Shown here: positions 46,205 through 55,617 of the stretch, piece after piece | Layout of the letters: the number at the start of each line of letters is the position of its first letter | How positions within the stretch are numbered: the first letter of the stretch is position 1 | Program-made: the position numbers and the translations under genes | From: Methanobacterium sp. | GTDB taxonomy: Archaea; Methanobacteriota; Methanobacteria; Methanobacteriales; Methanobacteriaceae | Direction: 5' to 3' | Length of the DNA stretch: 64,000 bases | NCBI GenBank assembly: GCA_018263005.1 | Contig: JADFDH010000002.1 | Location: forward strand, 427,393 to 491,392 | Notes under the pieces: generated by a model | Told to the model about the DNA's origin: nothing | Seen by the model: only the letters and a program-made list of their open reading frames with translations | Databases searched by the model: none

Positions 46205-47761
46205 ATGGATTCCGGGAAAAAGTTTGAAAATCTACGTAGGAAAGCAGAAGAAGTATTATTGATGGAAAAAGGCCCTTCCAAGAAATTAGCTCTGGAAGTA
46301 GATGAACTAATCCACGAGTTAGAAGTTCACCAAATTGAGCTGGAAATGCAAAACGAGGACCTTATTAAAACCCAGATGGAGTTGGAAGAGTCCAGAAGAG
46401 AATATAAAGAATTATATGATTTTGCTCCAGTTGGTTATCTCACTCTAGATAAGAATGGGATTATACTGAGAGCAAATCTCACCGGAACTGAAATTTTAGG
46501 AATACCAAGAAACCAGTTGATAAACAGTGCATTAATCCTTTTCATCACACCTTCCTATAGGAAATCTTTCTATGACCATCTTCAGGAATTCAAGGAAACT
46601 CAGCTAAAAAGACAATGCATAGTAAAATTGAAACCCAAGAATAAAACTCCTATTTTTGCATCATTAGATACTAAGGCCGTTTTGAATGAGAATGGGACTT
46701 TTAAAGAATTCAGAACAATAGTCACAGATATAAATCAATTAAAAAAAACTGAAATAGCCTTAGATGAAAGTGAAATAAAATATAAAAATTTAGCTAACCT
46801 ACTGCCCCAGATGGTGGTTGAATTAAATAAAAATTGTGAATTTACTTTTACAAACCAAGCTGTTTTCCAATTAACTGGTTACACCAAAGAAGATTTAGAT
46901 GGTTTAAAATCTTATCAACTTGTTATTCGCGAGGATCAAAACAGGGTTAAGGAAAACATATTAAGGATTATGAAGGGAGAGGAGCTAGAAGGAATTGAAT
47001 ACACTGCCCAACGGAAAGATGGTAGTAAATTCCCGATTGTAGTATACTGCTCCAAAATTATGAGATATAATGAGCTTGTGGGAATTAGGGCAATTATTCT
47101 GGATTACACCGAGCTTAAAGAAGCTAAGGATAAAGTACAAAGATCTTTAGAAGAAAAAGAATTACTCCTTAAGGAGATTCATCACCGGGTTAAAAACAAT
47201 TTGATGGTTATTTCAAGCCTTCTTGATCTTCAATCCAGTTACATAAAAGACAAATCATCACGTGAAATGTTTTTGGAAAGTCAGAGCCGTGCCAAGTCCA
47301 TGGCCCTTATTCATGAGCGAATGTATGAATCCACTGATCTGAAAAGGATAGATTTCGGGGATTACATCCGCACACTGTGTATGGATTTATACAGCATACT
47401 TATCCATCATCCGGAAAAGATAAAACTCACCATGGATTTAGAACCTATAATGATGGATATTAACACAGCCATCCCCTGCGGACTCATTTTAAATGAGCTG
47501 GTATCCAACGCCATGAAACATGCCTTTCCTGATGATAGTGAAGGAGAATTGAATATAAAATTCTATTCTAAGGATAAATATCTTATTTTAAGTATTAAAG
47601 ACAACGGAATAGGCATTCCTCAGGACATAGACTTTAAAAACACAAAATCATTGGGTTTAAAAATAGTAAACCGTTTAGTGGAACAGATTGATGGTGAGAT
47701 AGAAATGATAAGAGATGGAGGCACTGAATTCACCATTACTTTCCCTGAAATAAAGTTGTAA
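46205..47761 (+). CDS. PAS-PAS histidine kinase (HisKA_2 type)
   Basis: A 518-residue cytoplasmic sensor kinase. An N-terminal helical segment (ELIHELEVHQIELEMQNEDL) is followed by two PAS domains (about residues 75-185 and 195-305) and an HisKA_2 phosphoacceptor box with His326/His327 in LLKEIHHRVKNNL. The HATPase part has NELVSNAMKHAFP and DNGIGIP. No membrane segment is seen, and no response regulator gene is nearby. TTTGGGGT precedes the ATG. The kinase module is highly similar to those of the next two genes, so the set probably arose by tandem duplication. Confidence 0.88.
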   Translation: MDSGKKFENLRRKAEEVLLMEKGPSKKLALEVDELIHELEVHQIELEMQNEDLIKTQMELEESRREYKELYDFAPVGYLTLDKNGIILRANLTGTEILGIPRNQLINSALILFITPSYRKSFYDHLQEFKETQLKRQCIVKLKPKNKTPIFASLDTKAVLNENGTFKEFRTIVTDINQLKKTEIALDESEIKYKNLANLLPQMVVELNKNCEFTFTNQAVFQLTGYTKEDLDGLKSYQLVIREDQNRVKENILRIMKGEELEGIEYTAQRKDGSKFPIVVYCSKIMRYNELVGIRAIILDYTELKEAKDKVQRSLEEKELLLKEIHHRVKNNLMVISSLLDLQSSYIKDKSSREMFLESQSRAKSMALIHERMYESTDLKRIDFGDYIRTLCMDLYSILIHHPEKIKLTMDLEPIMMDINTAIPCGLILNELVSNAMKHAFPDDSEGELNIKFYSKDKYLILSIKDNGIGIPQDIDFKNTKSLGLKIVNRLVEQIDGEIEMIRDGGTEFTITFPEIKL

Positions 47762-47821
47762 AGATAGTGTAAAAATGATAACTGACTTAGATATTAATGC
47801 ACTGCTCTGGAGTTTGATATC

Positions 47822-50125
47822 ATTAAAAAAAATGGAACGAATGCTAAGATAAGGGCAAAAGCTGAGGAACTATTAGTAGATAAAATTAAGGATCTGAATA
47901 TTCCAGAGGATGTCAATGAACTGATACATGAACTTCAAGTGCACCAGATAGAACTGGAAATTCAAAATGAAGAGCTGAAAAGGTACCAATCACAACTTCA
48001 AACATCAAAAAATAGATATTTTGAAATGTATAATTTCGCACCCATTGGTTACTTTACTTTGGATGAGAATGAATTGATAGAAGATGTAAATATTGCGGGT
48101 GCCAATTTACTAGGATTAGGTAAAAATAAGCTGATTAACCGTGCTTTCATCCGTTTTATAGCCTCTAAATCTCGTAATAGATTTTTCGAATATGTTAAAA
48201 ATTTCAGGGAAAATAAAGAACATCTAAAATGTGAATTAGAACTTTTAAAGGATGAAAAAACATTTCCAGTAATTATGGAGATAAATTCTCTACCCAATGA
48301 TGAAGGGGGGCTTGAATCACTTTTAATAACTGTTATTGATATCAAAGAACTAAAAAAGGCAGAAAAAGAACTAAAAATTGCTAGTTTGTATAATCGTAGT
48401 TTAATTGAAGCTAGTTTAGATCCTTTAGTTACTATTGGAGCTGATGGAAAGATCACAGATGTTAATAATGCTACTGAGGTTGTTACTGGTTATTCTAGAG
48501 ATTTTCTAATTGGAACTGATTTTTCTGATTATTTCACTGAACCAGATAAAGCTAAAGAAGGTTATAAAACTGTATTTGAAGAAGGTTTTGTGCGGGATTA
48601 TCCTTTGGATATTTTAAACAGGGATGGTAATGCGACTTCTGTTTTATATAATGCAACGGTTTATCGGGATCAGTCTGGTGATATAGTTGGTGTTTTCGCA
48701 GCAGCAAGAGACATCACCGAACGTAAAAAGGCTGAGGAAAATTTACATAAAAGTGAGCAGAAATATAGAAACATCTTTGAAGAATCCTTTGACGGTCTAT
48801 TTATCACATCTCCTGAAGGAAAAATCCTCGACATGAATAAGAAGGGTATTGAGATGTTCGGATATGATACGAAAGAGGAGCTATTACGTCTTGACCTGGA
48901 AAGGGATGTATACGCCGATCCAACTGATAGGAAGCGGATATTAGATATGGTGAATAGGGGGGGTAGCGCGGAATATGAAATTGTGGTTAAGAAAAAAAAT
49001 GGAGATAAGATGATTACACTCTGTTCTTTAACCGCTGTAAAAGATGAAAAGGGAGTTATCAACTCCTATCGGGGAATAATACGTGACATCACTCAACGTA
49101 AAAAGGATGAAAATGCAATTCTTCAGGCTAAGGAAGAATGGGAAAATACTTTTGATGCTGTTCCTGACTTGATAGCCATATTGGATACTAATTATCGTAT
49201 TATCCGAGCAAACAAGGCTATGGCTAATAAATTAGGAGTTACCCCTGAGGAAGCTGTAGGATTTACCTGTTATGAAGTAGTTCATGGATTAAATGAACCA
49301 CCATCTTTTTGTCCTCACAGTAAACTTCTTGAAGATTGTCAGGAGCACACTGCAGAGGTTCATGAGGACCTTATTGGCGGGGATTTCATAGTAAGTGTAT
49401 CTCCATTATATGATTCGGAAGGAAAATTAATGGGAAGCGTTCATGTTGCCCGTGATATTACAGAACGTATAAAGGCAGAAGAAAAGATCAAAAATTCATT
49501 AAAAGAGAAAGAAAATCTCTTAAAAGAAATACATCACAGAGTTAAGAATAATTTACAGATAATTTCCAGTTTATTGGACTTGCAGGAGGACTATGTAAAA
49601 GATGATCCTACTGCGGTGAATGTTTTGATGGAAAGCCAGAATAGGGTTCTAACGATGGCAATGATCCATGAGATGCTTTATCAATCAAAAGATCTAAATT
49701 CCATCAACTTCTCTGCTTACCTTAGAAACTTAGTTTCTAATCTGTGTGATAGCTATAGTATAAAAAATGTTCAATCGATAATTGATGTGGATGAAACTTA
49801 TTTAAATATGGAAACATCCGTTCCTCTGGGATTAATAATCAGTGAACTGGTCTCTAACAGCCTTAAACATGCTTTCCCTGATAAAAAACCTGGTGAATTA
49901 ACTATATCTCTTGAAAGCGAGGAGGGTCAATTTAAACTAATTATCAAGGACAACGGTATAGGTTTCCCAGAGGATATTGACTTTACAAACATTAAATCAA
50001 CCTTAGGACTCAAACTAGTACATTCCCTAATCAATCAAATAGATGGCACAATAGAACTCGACAAAAGCCATGGAACCAAGTACACCATCACATTCAAAGA
50101 ACTACAATACAATAAGAGATTTTAG
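47822..50125 (+). CDS. Multi-PAS histidine kinase (HisKA_2 type)
   Basis: A kinase of about 768 residues. After an N-terminal helix like that of the previous gene (ELIHELQVHQIELEIQNEEL) come four PAS segments, then IHHRVKNNLQIISSLLDLQ and the HATPase blocks SELVSNSLKHAFP and DNGIGFP. The first in-frame ATG or GTG (47939) would cut off the N-terminal helix that the sister protein has. An in-frame ATT at 47822, nine bases after GGAG, gives KKNGTNAKIRAKAEELL, which aligns with the sister's start, so I place the start there with reserve. The fourth PAS region contains a cysteine-bearing stretch (FTCYEVVHG and FCPHSKLLEDC) typical of PAS domains that may bind a cofactor. Confidence 0.82.
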   Translation: MKKNGTNAKIRAKAEELLVDKIKDLNIPEDVNELIHELQVHQIELEIQNEELKRYQSQLQTSKNRYFEMYNFAPIGYFTLDENELIEDVNIAGANLLGLGKNKLINRAFIRFIASKSRNRFFEYVKNFRENKEHLKCELELLKDEKTFPVIMEINSLPNDEGGLESLLITVIDIKELKKAEKELKIASLYNRSLIEASLDPLVTIGADGKITDVNNATEVVTGYSRDFLIGTDFSDYFTEPDKAKEGYKTVFEEGFVRDYPLDILNRDGNATSVLYNATVYRDQSGDIVGVFAAARDITERKKAEENLHKSEQKYRNIFEESFDGLFITSPEGKILDMNKKGIEMFGYDTKEELLRLDLERDVYADPTDRKRILDMVNRGGSAEYEIVVKKKNGDKMITLCSLTAVKDEKGVINSYRGIIRDITQRKKDENAILQAKEEWENTFDAVPDLIAILDTNYRIIRANKAMANKLGVTPEEAVGFTCYEVVHGLNEPPSFCPHSKLLEDCQEHTAEVHEDLIGGDFIVSVSPLYDSEGKLMGSVHVARDITERIKAEEKIKNSLKEKENLLKEIHHRVKNNLQIISSLLDLQEDYVKDDPTAVNVLMESQNRVLTMAMIHEMLYQSKDLNSINFSAYLRNLVSNLCDSYSIKNVQSIIDVDETYLNMETSVPLGLIISELVSNSLKHAFPDKKPGELTISLESEEGQFKLIIKDNGIGFPEDIDFTNIKSTLGLKLVHSLINQIDGTIELDKSHGTKYTITFKELQYNKRF

Positions 50126-50149
50126 AATAGTTTATATTTGGTGATCAGG

Positions 50150-52195
50150 ATGGAGAGAGGTTACAAAATATATGATATAAATGAATTGAATCCGGGAGAT
50201 CATTTATGTGTTATTTATGAGACTGATGAAGAACATAAAGCCTTAATTACTCCATATCTACGATCTGGGCTGGAAAACCATGAGAAAGTTTTTTACATAG
50301 TTGATGCTCGCACGTCAGAGGTAGTTCTAAATTATCTGCGTGATGATGGTGTTGATGTAGATCCCTACCTTGAAAGTGGACAGTTGGCTATTTTAACAGT
50401 CAGTGAATCTTATATGAAAGGTGGTGTCTTTGATCCTGATGGTATGATCAAAATGCTCAGAGAAGAGACTGAAAAGGCTCTAAAAGAGGGTTATTCTGCT
50501 CTTCGTGTGACTGGTGAGATGTCATGGGCTCTGCGAGGTTTACCTGGATCCGAACGACTCATAGAATATGAAGCCAAATTAAACGAATTCTTCCCTAATA
50601 ACAAAGCTTTGGCCATCTGCCAGTATGATTCCAGAGTATTTGAACCAGAAATCCTCCTGGACATATTAACCACCCACCCAATAGCGGTTATTGGAACTGA
50701 AATCTATGAAAACTTCTATTACATTCCCACCGAAGAGTTCCTGGCAGGAAAAGCCCCTGAAACGACATTAAAACATTGGAAAGAGAATCTACAACTACAT
50801 AAGCAAATGGAAGAAGCTTTAAAAGAAAGTGAAAGAAAATATAGAAGTATATTCGAAAATGTACAGGATATTTTCTATCGAACTGATTTAAAAGGTTTGA
50901 TTGTGGAAATAAGCCCTTCTATCTCTAGATATTCAGGATTTAAACGTGAAGAGTTGATAGGTAAACCAGTTGGGGCTGTATACTCAAATCCTGAAGATAG
51001 AAAAAAACTTTTACAAACCATCGCTGAAAAAGGCGAGATCGTTGACTATGAAGTAAAATTAAAAACCAAAGACAATACTTTACTTTATGTATCCACCAAT
51101 GCTCATATCTGGCTTGATGAGAATAATAATCCCATTGGAATAGAAGGATCATTAAGAGACATTACTGAACGTAAAAAATTTGAAGAGCTTAACCTTCGTT
51201 TAGCAGCAATTGTAGACTCTAGTGATGATGCTATTATTAGAAAAGATTTAAATGGAAATATTGAAAGCTGGAATTCTGGTGCTCAAAATATGTATGGATA
51301 TTCAGAGGAAGAAATGTTAGGGAAACCCATTTCCATTTTGATACCTCCAGAACACTCTGATGATTCTGGATGGATTATTGAAAAAATCAAAAATGGTGAA
51401 TCCATAAAACGTTATGAGAGTGTGCGAAAGAAAAAGAATGGGGCAAATATAGATGTTTCTTTGACAATATCCCCAATTAGAGATTTAAATGGTAATATTG
51501 TAGGTGCTTCCATCATTGCCAGGGATATTACCCAAAGTAAGCGTAAAGATGAGCTAATAAAAAGCTCTCTAAAAGAGAAGGAGATGCTCTTGAAGGAGAT
51601 TCATCATCGAGTAAAAAATAATTTGATGATTATTTCTAGTCTGCTTGATCTTCAATCAAGTTACATTAAAGATAAAGCATCAAGAAATATTTTCATGGAA
51701 AGTCAGAACCGTGTGCGATCCATGGCTCTTATACACGAAAGATTGTATCAATCTACTGATCTTAAAAGGATTGATTTCGGAGAGTATATTCAATCCTTGT
51801 CCACAGAACTATTTAATACCTATGCAGGTGATTTTGGTCTAATAGAACTGAAAATTAATGTAGAAGATGTAATGCTGGATATAAATACTGCTATACCATT
51901 AGGATTGATCGTTAATGAATTAGTAACTAACAGTTTAAAACACGCTTTTCCAGAAGGCATGAAGGGAGAAATCAATGTTGACTTCCATAAACAAGATGAT
52001 CATTACCAATTCACTGTGAATGATAATGGGGTTGGATTCCCATTCGATTTAGACTTTCAAAACACAGATTCACTCGGCCTACAAATAGTAAACAGCCTGA
52101 CACAACAAATAGACGGTAAAATAGAGCTTAATAGGAGTCATGGAACAGAATTTAAAATCACATTCAAAGAACTAAAATACCAAGAAAGAATATAA
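50150..52195 (+). CDS. MEDS-PAS-PAS histidine kinase
   Basis: A 681-residue kinase. Residues 1-200 match the MEDS sensor domain (GDHLCVIYETDEEHKALITP and RVTGEMSWALRG), found in methanogen and bacterial sensors and suggested to detect small hydrocarbon derivatives. Two PAS domains follow (about 225-345 and 350-470), then LLKEIHHRVKNNLMIISSLL and the HATPase blocks NELVTNSLKHAFP and DNGVGFP. The frame is open from a TTG or GTG at about 50138, but GGTGATCAGG precedes the ATG at 50150. Its kinase module is closer to that of 46205-47761 than to the middle gene. Confidence 0.87.
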   Translation: MERGYKIYDINELNPGDHLCVIYETDEEHKALITPYLRSGLENHEKVFYIVDARTSEVVLNYLRDDGVDVDPYLESGQLAILTVSESYMKGGVFDPDGMIKMLREETEKALKEGYSALRVTGEMSWALRGLPGSERLIEYEAKLNEFFPNNKALAICQYDSRVFEPEILLDILTTHPIAVIGTEIYENFYYIPTEEFLAGKAPETTLKHWKENLQLHKQMEEALKESERKYRSIFENVQDIFYRTDLKGLIVEISPSISRYSGFKREELIGKPVGAVYSNPEDRKKLLQTIAEKGEIVDYEVKLKTKDNTLLYVSTNAHIWLDENNNPIGIEGSLRDITERKKFEELNLRLAAIVDSSDDAIIRKDLNGNIESWNSGAQNMYGYSEEEMLGKPISILIPPEHSDDSGWIIEKIKNGESIKRYESVRKKKNGANIDVSLTISPIRDLNGNIVGASIIARDITQSKRKDELIKSSLKEKEMLLKEIHHRVKNNLMIISSLLDLQSSYIKDKASRNIFMESQNRVRSMALIHERLYQSTDLKRIDFGEYIQSLSTELFNTYAGDFGLIELKINVEDVMLDINTAIPLGLIVNELVTNSLKHAFPEGMKGEINVDFHKQDDHYQFTVNDNGVGFPFDLDFQNTDSLGLQIVNSLTQQIDGKIELNRSHGTEFKITFKELKYQERI

Positions 52196-52353
52196 TCAAC
52201 ATAATCTCGCTATATAAATCCAAAACCATCTTTTTTTCATTGATCTGGATTTGCATTATGCTATAATTTATAATAATACTATTTTTTCAGTTTTGGTGTA
52301 TTTCAATGAAATTACATAGAATATGAGATGATAATGAAAGGAAAAAATATCTT

Positions 52354-52403
52354 TTTTTACACTTGCAATTTTAATAAAGTTGTATAATTGAAATCATTAT
52401 TTA
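52354..52403. repeat. Right copy of the ~50-bp direct repeat flanking the sensor-kinase cluster
   Basis: Fifty bases matching 43062-43110 with one extra base and a few substitutions. It lies 159 bases after the last kinase gene and does not precede any gene in the same direction, so it is not an obvious working promoter. Confidence 0.7.
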
Positions 52404-52534
52404 ACTTGAAGTTTTCTATCTTCTCTAGGATTTCAGATATGATGATAGTTAATATATTATTAAGGGAGGAATTCCAAAATCTTCAAACCTTTTTAAAATA
52501 AAAAAGATGTTAAAGAGATATTGACCTTAAAAAA

Positions 52535-53155
52535 TTAATCACCAGTCATAGGAATCCAAAATAATCTTTGCATACTGGGTATAATGTAAAGTAGGGGTAT
52601 AAATGCACATATTATTAAACTGATAACTGGATTAATGAAAGCAACTACAATTGCTATCAAATACCCTGCTGGAGCTACTAGGCAGCGTAATTTAGCGTAT
52701 TTAATTAAATTCCGGGGTATATCTTCAGTTAAACCGTTTCCAATTGCATTTATCCAGTGCCAATAAAGTACCAATCCTATTAAAACCAGATTAGATGAGT
52801 AAATTATTATAGATAATGTTGAATAGGGATTTTTGCTTAAAAGAGCCGTGGAAAATGGTATTAAAGTTACCAGAGCAAGGAAAAGGAAGCTTATCCAGTG
52901 GGAATTATGATCTGATTTATTTATAGAACGAAACTGCGCCATATAACCCATAAAATAAATTCCCAGAAGGGCGAAACTAATGGCATAACTCAGGAAATTT
53001 GGCCATAAAGCTAAAAGTGCTATATGCAGGTTTGAAACAGCCACATCAGGGGCTTTAATATCCAATACCAGGAGTGTCATCACTATGGCAAAGACACCTA
53101 TTGTTAAATTCTCAAGGTTAATAGTTTCCAGGTCCTTAGTAGGATCTATTATCAT
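52535..53155 (-). CDS. TMEM175/DUF1211-like membrane protein
   Basis: A 206-residue protein with about six hydrophobic segments and the TMEM175 entry pattern GVFAIVMTLLVLDIKAP. TMEM175 proteins are potassium or proton channels whose first helix carries a conserved FSD motif; here that position reads LTI (ENLTIGVFAI), so the Ser-Asp pair is lost. Conduction may be changed or absent. The frame is open to 53197, inside the upstream gene, but AAGTGATTTAT before the ATG at 53155 sets the start. It is the last gene of a likely operon with the next two. Confidence 0.72.
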   Translation of the reverse strand: MIIDPTKDLETINLENLTIGVFAIVMTLLVLDIKAPDVAVSNLHIALLALWPNFLSYAISFALLGIYFMGYMAQFRSINKSDHNSHWISFLFLALVTLIPFSTALLSKNPYSTLSIIIYSSNLVLIGLVLYWHWINAIGNGLTEDIPRNLIKYAKLRCLVAPAGYLIAIVVAFINPVISLIICAFIPLLYIIPSMQRLFWIPMTGD

Positions 53156-53183
53156 ATAAATCACTTTTATCTGGTTAATACCT

Positions 53184-53477
53184 TCATCCTGATCCAAATA
53201 ACGCTTCTAGAGGTTCGAAATATCCTAAAGGAGTTAATTCAAATTCTATTAGTTTTTCTTTAACTAAAGGTAATTCATCTAGTATTTCATGGGCTTCATC
53301 TATGGAATCGCATTCCATCATCAAAACAACTCCTGGGCTATCCTGTCTGAAAAACAGCTGTCTGATTTTGCCTTGCTTGTAATGCTCCCAAGTTACTATC
53401 ATCTCCTCTTTAAGATGTGGTTGTACCTTTTCCATGGTGGTGCCTGGTAAAAATTTATCTATGGCTAAAATTTGCAT
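53184..53477 (-). CDS. Small dimeric alpha-beta-barrel protein (muconolactone isomerase-like)
   Basis: A 97-residue protein with the pattern of a ferredoxin-like dimeric barrel (MQILAIDKFLPG, then VLMMECDSIDEAHEILDELP and a C-terminal IEFELTPLG strand). Proteins of this kind often sit beside flavin or quinone enzymes; the exact activity is unknown. GGGGTGAATTTAAC precedes the ATG. It lies between the oxidoreductase and the channel-like gene with 25-30 base gaps. Confidence 0.6.
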   Translation of the reverse strand: MQILAIDKFLPGTTMEKVQPHLKEEMIVTWEHYKQGKIRQLFFRQDSPGVVLMMECDSIDEAHEILDELPLVKEKLIEFELTPLGYFEPLEALFGSG

Positions 53478-53502
53478 GTTAAATTCACCCCTAATATCAA
53501 AT

Positions 53503-54147
53503 TCAATCCAATTTTTTTAATATTTCTTTGTAATCGTCTAGTTTTTGTTCCCTTTCTTCAAGAGATAAGTCACCATGTCCAAAAACACCGAAGTAGGGAA
53601 GGGCTTCCATACCCACAAACTCGAACAGAACATGGTTGAAGTAGTTGATTAGGATTTCTATTTCACCATGAGGTCCCTGTGCACTATAAAGTTCCCTGGG
53701 AGCTCCGGTGGTAAAGGATAACATGGCTTTTTTCCCCTTTAAAGGCCCATTATCGTACAGTTTCATCTCTGCCAGGTTGAATGCAAATCCATTGAAGAAA
53801 ACACGATCAACCCAACCTTTTAGGATAGCAGGGAAGTTACTCCACCAGATTGGGAACTGGAAGATTATTAAATCGGCCCATATGACTTTATCCATCTCTA
53901 TATTAATATCATGGGGTATAGCTCCTTTTTCAACAGCGTTTACCTGTTCCATGATGGGGTTAAAAATTTCCGTGTTCATTCTATCTGTAAAGTCATCATC
54001 ATCCAGAACTGCTTTCCATTTAATGGCGTAGAGGTCAGATACCTGCACCTGATGACCTTCACCAGTTAATGTGTCCACAGCTAATTCTTTTAAACTTCCG
54101 TTAAACGATTCCGGTTCCGGATGTGCATAAACAATTAATACATTCAT
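53503..54147 (-). CDS. Flavodoxin-fold NAD(P)H:quinone oxidoreductase family protein
   Basis: A 214-residue flavoprotein of the NQO1/MdaB kind. It has the phosphate-binding start LIVYAHPEPESFNGSLKE, the FMN contact FQFPIWWSNFPAILKGWVDRVF and TTGAPRELYSAQGPHGEI. It probably reduces quinone-like or other electrophilic compounds with two electrons, a detoxification role. The frame is open to 54189, but AGGAGATAAAAAA precedes the ATG at 54147. It is divergent from a MarR regulator with a palindrome in between, so control by that regulator is likely. Confidence 0.85.
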   Translation of the reverse strand: MNVLIVYAHPEPESFNGSLKELAVDTLTGEGHQVQVSDLYAIKWKAVLDDDDFTDRMNTEIFNPIMEQVNAVEKGAIPHDINIEMDKVIWADLIIFQFPIWWSNFPAILKGWVDRVFFNGFAFNLAEMKLYDNGPLKGKKAMLSFTTGAPRELYSAQGPHGEIEILINYFNHVLFEFVGMEALPYFGVFGHGDLSLEEREQKLDDYKEILKKLD

Positions 54148-54172
54148 TTTTTTATCTCCTTTTCTAACAACA

Positions 54173-54186
54173 TTTGTATGTACAAA
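54173..54186. promoter_or_regulatory. Palindrome between the oxidoreductase and marR-type gene (operator candidate)
   Basis: TTTGTATGTACAAA has 6-base arms around a 2-base centre. It lies between the TATA-like element and the oxidoreductase start, near the expected transcription start. Confidence 0.55.
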
Positions 54187-54189
54187 CAA

Positions 54190-54202
54190 AGTTATATATA
54201 AA
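54190..54202. promoter_or_regulatory. TATA element shared by divergent genes
   Basis: GTTATATATAAAG is nearly symmetric and can serve as TATA box for the oxidoreductase on the minus strand and for the MarR-type gene on the plus strand. Confidence 0.5.
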
Positions 54203-54283
54203 GTTAACTAAACAACTCTAAACAGAACTAGAAAAATCCTAATACATTAAAAACAAAATCAAAACTTGAGGTGCAGTTTCAAA

Positions 54284-54733
54284 ATGGACGAAGAGAACCC
54301 AGAAAAGTGTAATATAATGTGCAACTGTCTTTACTTCACCAGCAACAAACTCAGCCGCATCATTAACAAGATAGCAGAAGAAGAATTCCTAAAAACAGGA
54401 CTCTCACCCTCATACGCTTTAACTCTTATGAACATCATCAGCCAGCCCGGTCTATCCCAGAAAGAACTAAGCAGAGATATGAACATCAAACCATCTACCA
54501 CCACCCGTTTCATAGATAAATTGGAATCAAAAGGACTGGTAGAAAGAAAAACCGAAGGAAAAACATCCTACCTATATGCCACAGACAAAGGAACAAAAAT
54601 GAAAGATGCTATCGGAAAATGCTGGGGTAACCTATACCAAAGATACTCAAAAATTTTAGGAGAAGAAAAAGGAATCCAACTCACAGCAGAAATTAACAAA
54701 GCTGCTATAGAATTAGAAAAAGATCTCAACTAA
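54284..54733 (+). CDS. MarR-family transcriptional regulator
   Basis: A 149-residue winged-helix regulator. The DNA-binding core reads GLSQKELSRDMNIKPSTTTR followed by FIDKLESKGLVERKTEGKTS (recognition helix and wing). An N-terminal stretch with three cysteines (EKCNIMCNCLYF) is unusual and could sense oxidants or metal. The frame opens at 54266, but GAGGTGCAGTTTC before the ATG at 54284 sets the start. It is divergent from the flavodoxin-fold oxidoreductase and probably represses it and itself. Confidence 0.85.
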   Translation: MDEENPEKCNIMCNCLYFTSNKLSRIINKIAEEEFLKTGLSPSYALTLMNIISQPGLSQKELSRDMNIKPSTTTRFIDKLESKGLVERKTEGKTSYLYATDKGTKMKDAIGKCWGNLYQRYSKILGEEKGIQLTAEINKAAIELEKDLN

Positions 54734-54777
54734 ATTCAATTTTCAAAGATTTAAAAAAAATAATGAGTAGTGATTAG

Positions 54778-55617
54778 ATGGATGATAAGGATCAGCATGT
54801 AATAGAAGCCATGGGAAAAAGCAGAATACTAATAAAAAATGGTAAAGTCATAGAAGTAAGCCAACCAGAAATAAAATACTGCCCTCTATTCGAAAAATAC
54901 AGGGGAATAAAAGAACTGAATGAACAGACCATAACAGAGAACATAGAATTTAGAATAGCTGATTTTGGAATGTGCACATCAGAAAGAGTTTTAAGGATGA
55001 AAGACTTCCTATCATTCGGAGTATCCGAAATACTGAGCACATTATTAGATGAAGATGTAATAGATAGTGTGGTTGCAGTCTGCGAAGGATGTGGAACAGT
55101 AATATTGACAGATCCAGAGTTAGTGCAAGGTGTAGGTGGCCGAGTATCCGGATTAGTAAGCACCACTCCTATAAAGCAGTTAATAAACTCCCTGGGGAGA
55201 GAAAATATCCTGGAACCCGAGCACTGTGAAATAGATCAAATAAAAGGCGTACAAAAAGCAGTAAATATGGGATATAAAAATATAGCAGTAACCATTGTCT
55301 CTGCAGCAGATGCTCAAAAACTAAGAGAATTAGAAAAAGAGTTAAAAAACATTAATATATTCATATTCGTGGTACACACCACCGGTTTAAGCAAGGAAGA
55401 AGCCGAAATACTATTTGATAATGCGGACATCATCACCGGATGCGCTTCAAAATCCATAAGAAGAACAGGTGAAGATAGGAAAACATTCAGTGTAGGGGCA
55501 TCAATACCCATCTATGGAGTTACAGAGGCAGGTAAAAAGTTCATACACTTAAGAGTAGAAAAAATAGATGGACTTAAAGACAAGAAGAATGCTAAAAAAC
55601 CCGAACCTTTGGTTTAA
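54778..55617 (+). CDS. Methanogenesis marker protein 8 (DUF2099)
   Basis: A 279-residue protein that I recognise as the methanogenesis-marker-8 family, present in nearly all methanogens and of unknown biochemical role. Conserved cysteines occur in IKYCPLFEKY, FGMCTSERVL, VAVCEGCGTVI and ITGCASKSIR, which suggests metal or Fe-S binding. A GAxIPIYGVTEAGK motif closes the protein. A GTGATTAG site precedes the ATG. It lies 44 bases after the MarR-type gene on the same strand. Confidence 0.78.
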   Translation: MDDKDQHVIEAMGKSRILIKNGKVIEVSQPEIKYCPLFEKYRGIKELNEQTITENIEFRIADFGMCTSERVLRMKDFLSFGVSEILSTLLDEDVIDSVVAVCEGCGTVILTDPELVQGVGGRVSGLVSTTPIKQLINSLGRENILEPEHCEIDQIKGVQKAVNMGYKNIAVTIVSAADAQKLRELEKELKNINIFIFVVHTTGLSKEEAEILFDNADIITGCASKSIRRTGEDRKTFSVGASIPIYGVTEAGKKFIHLRVEKIDGLKDKKNAKKPEPLV

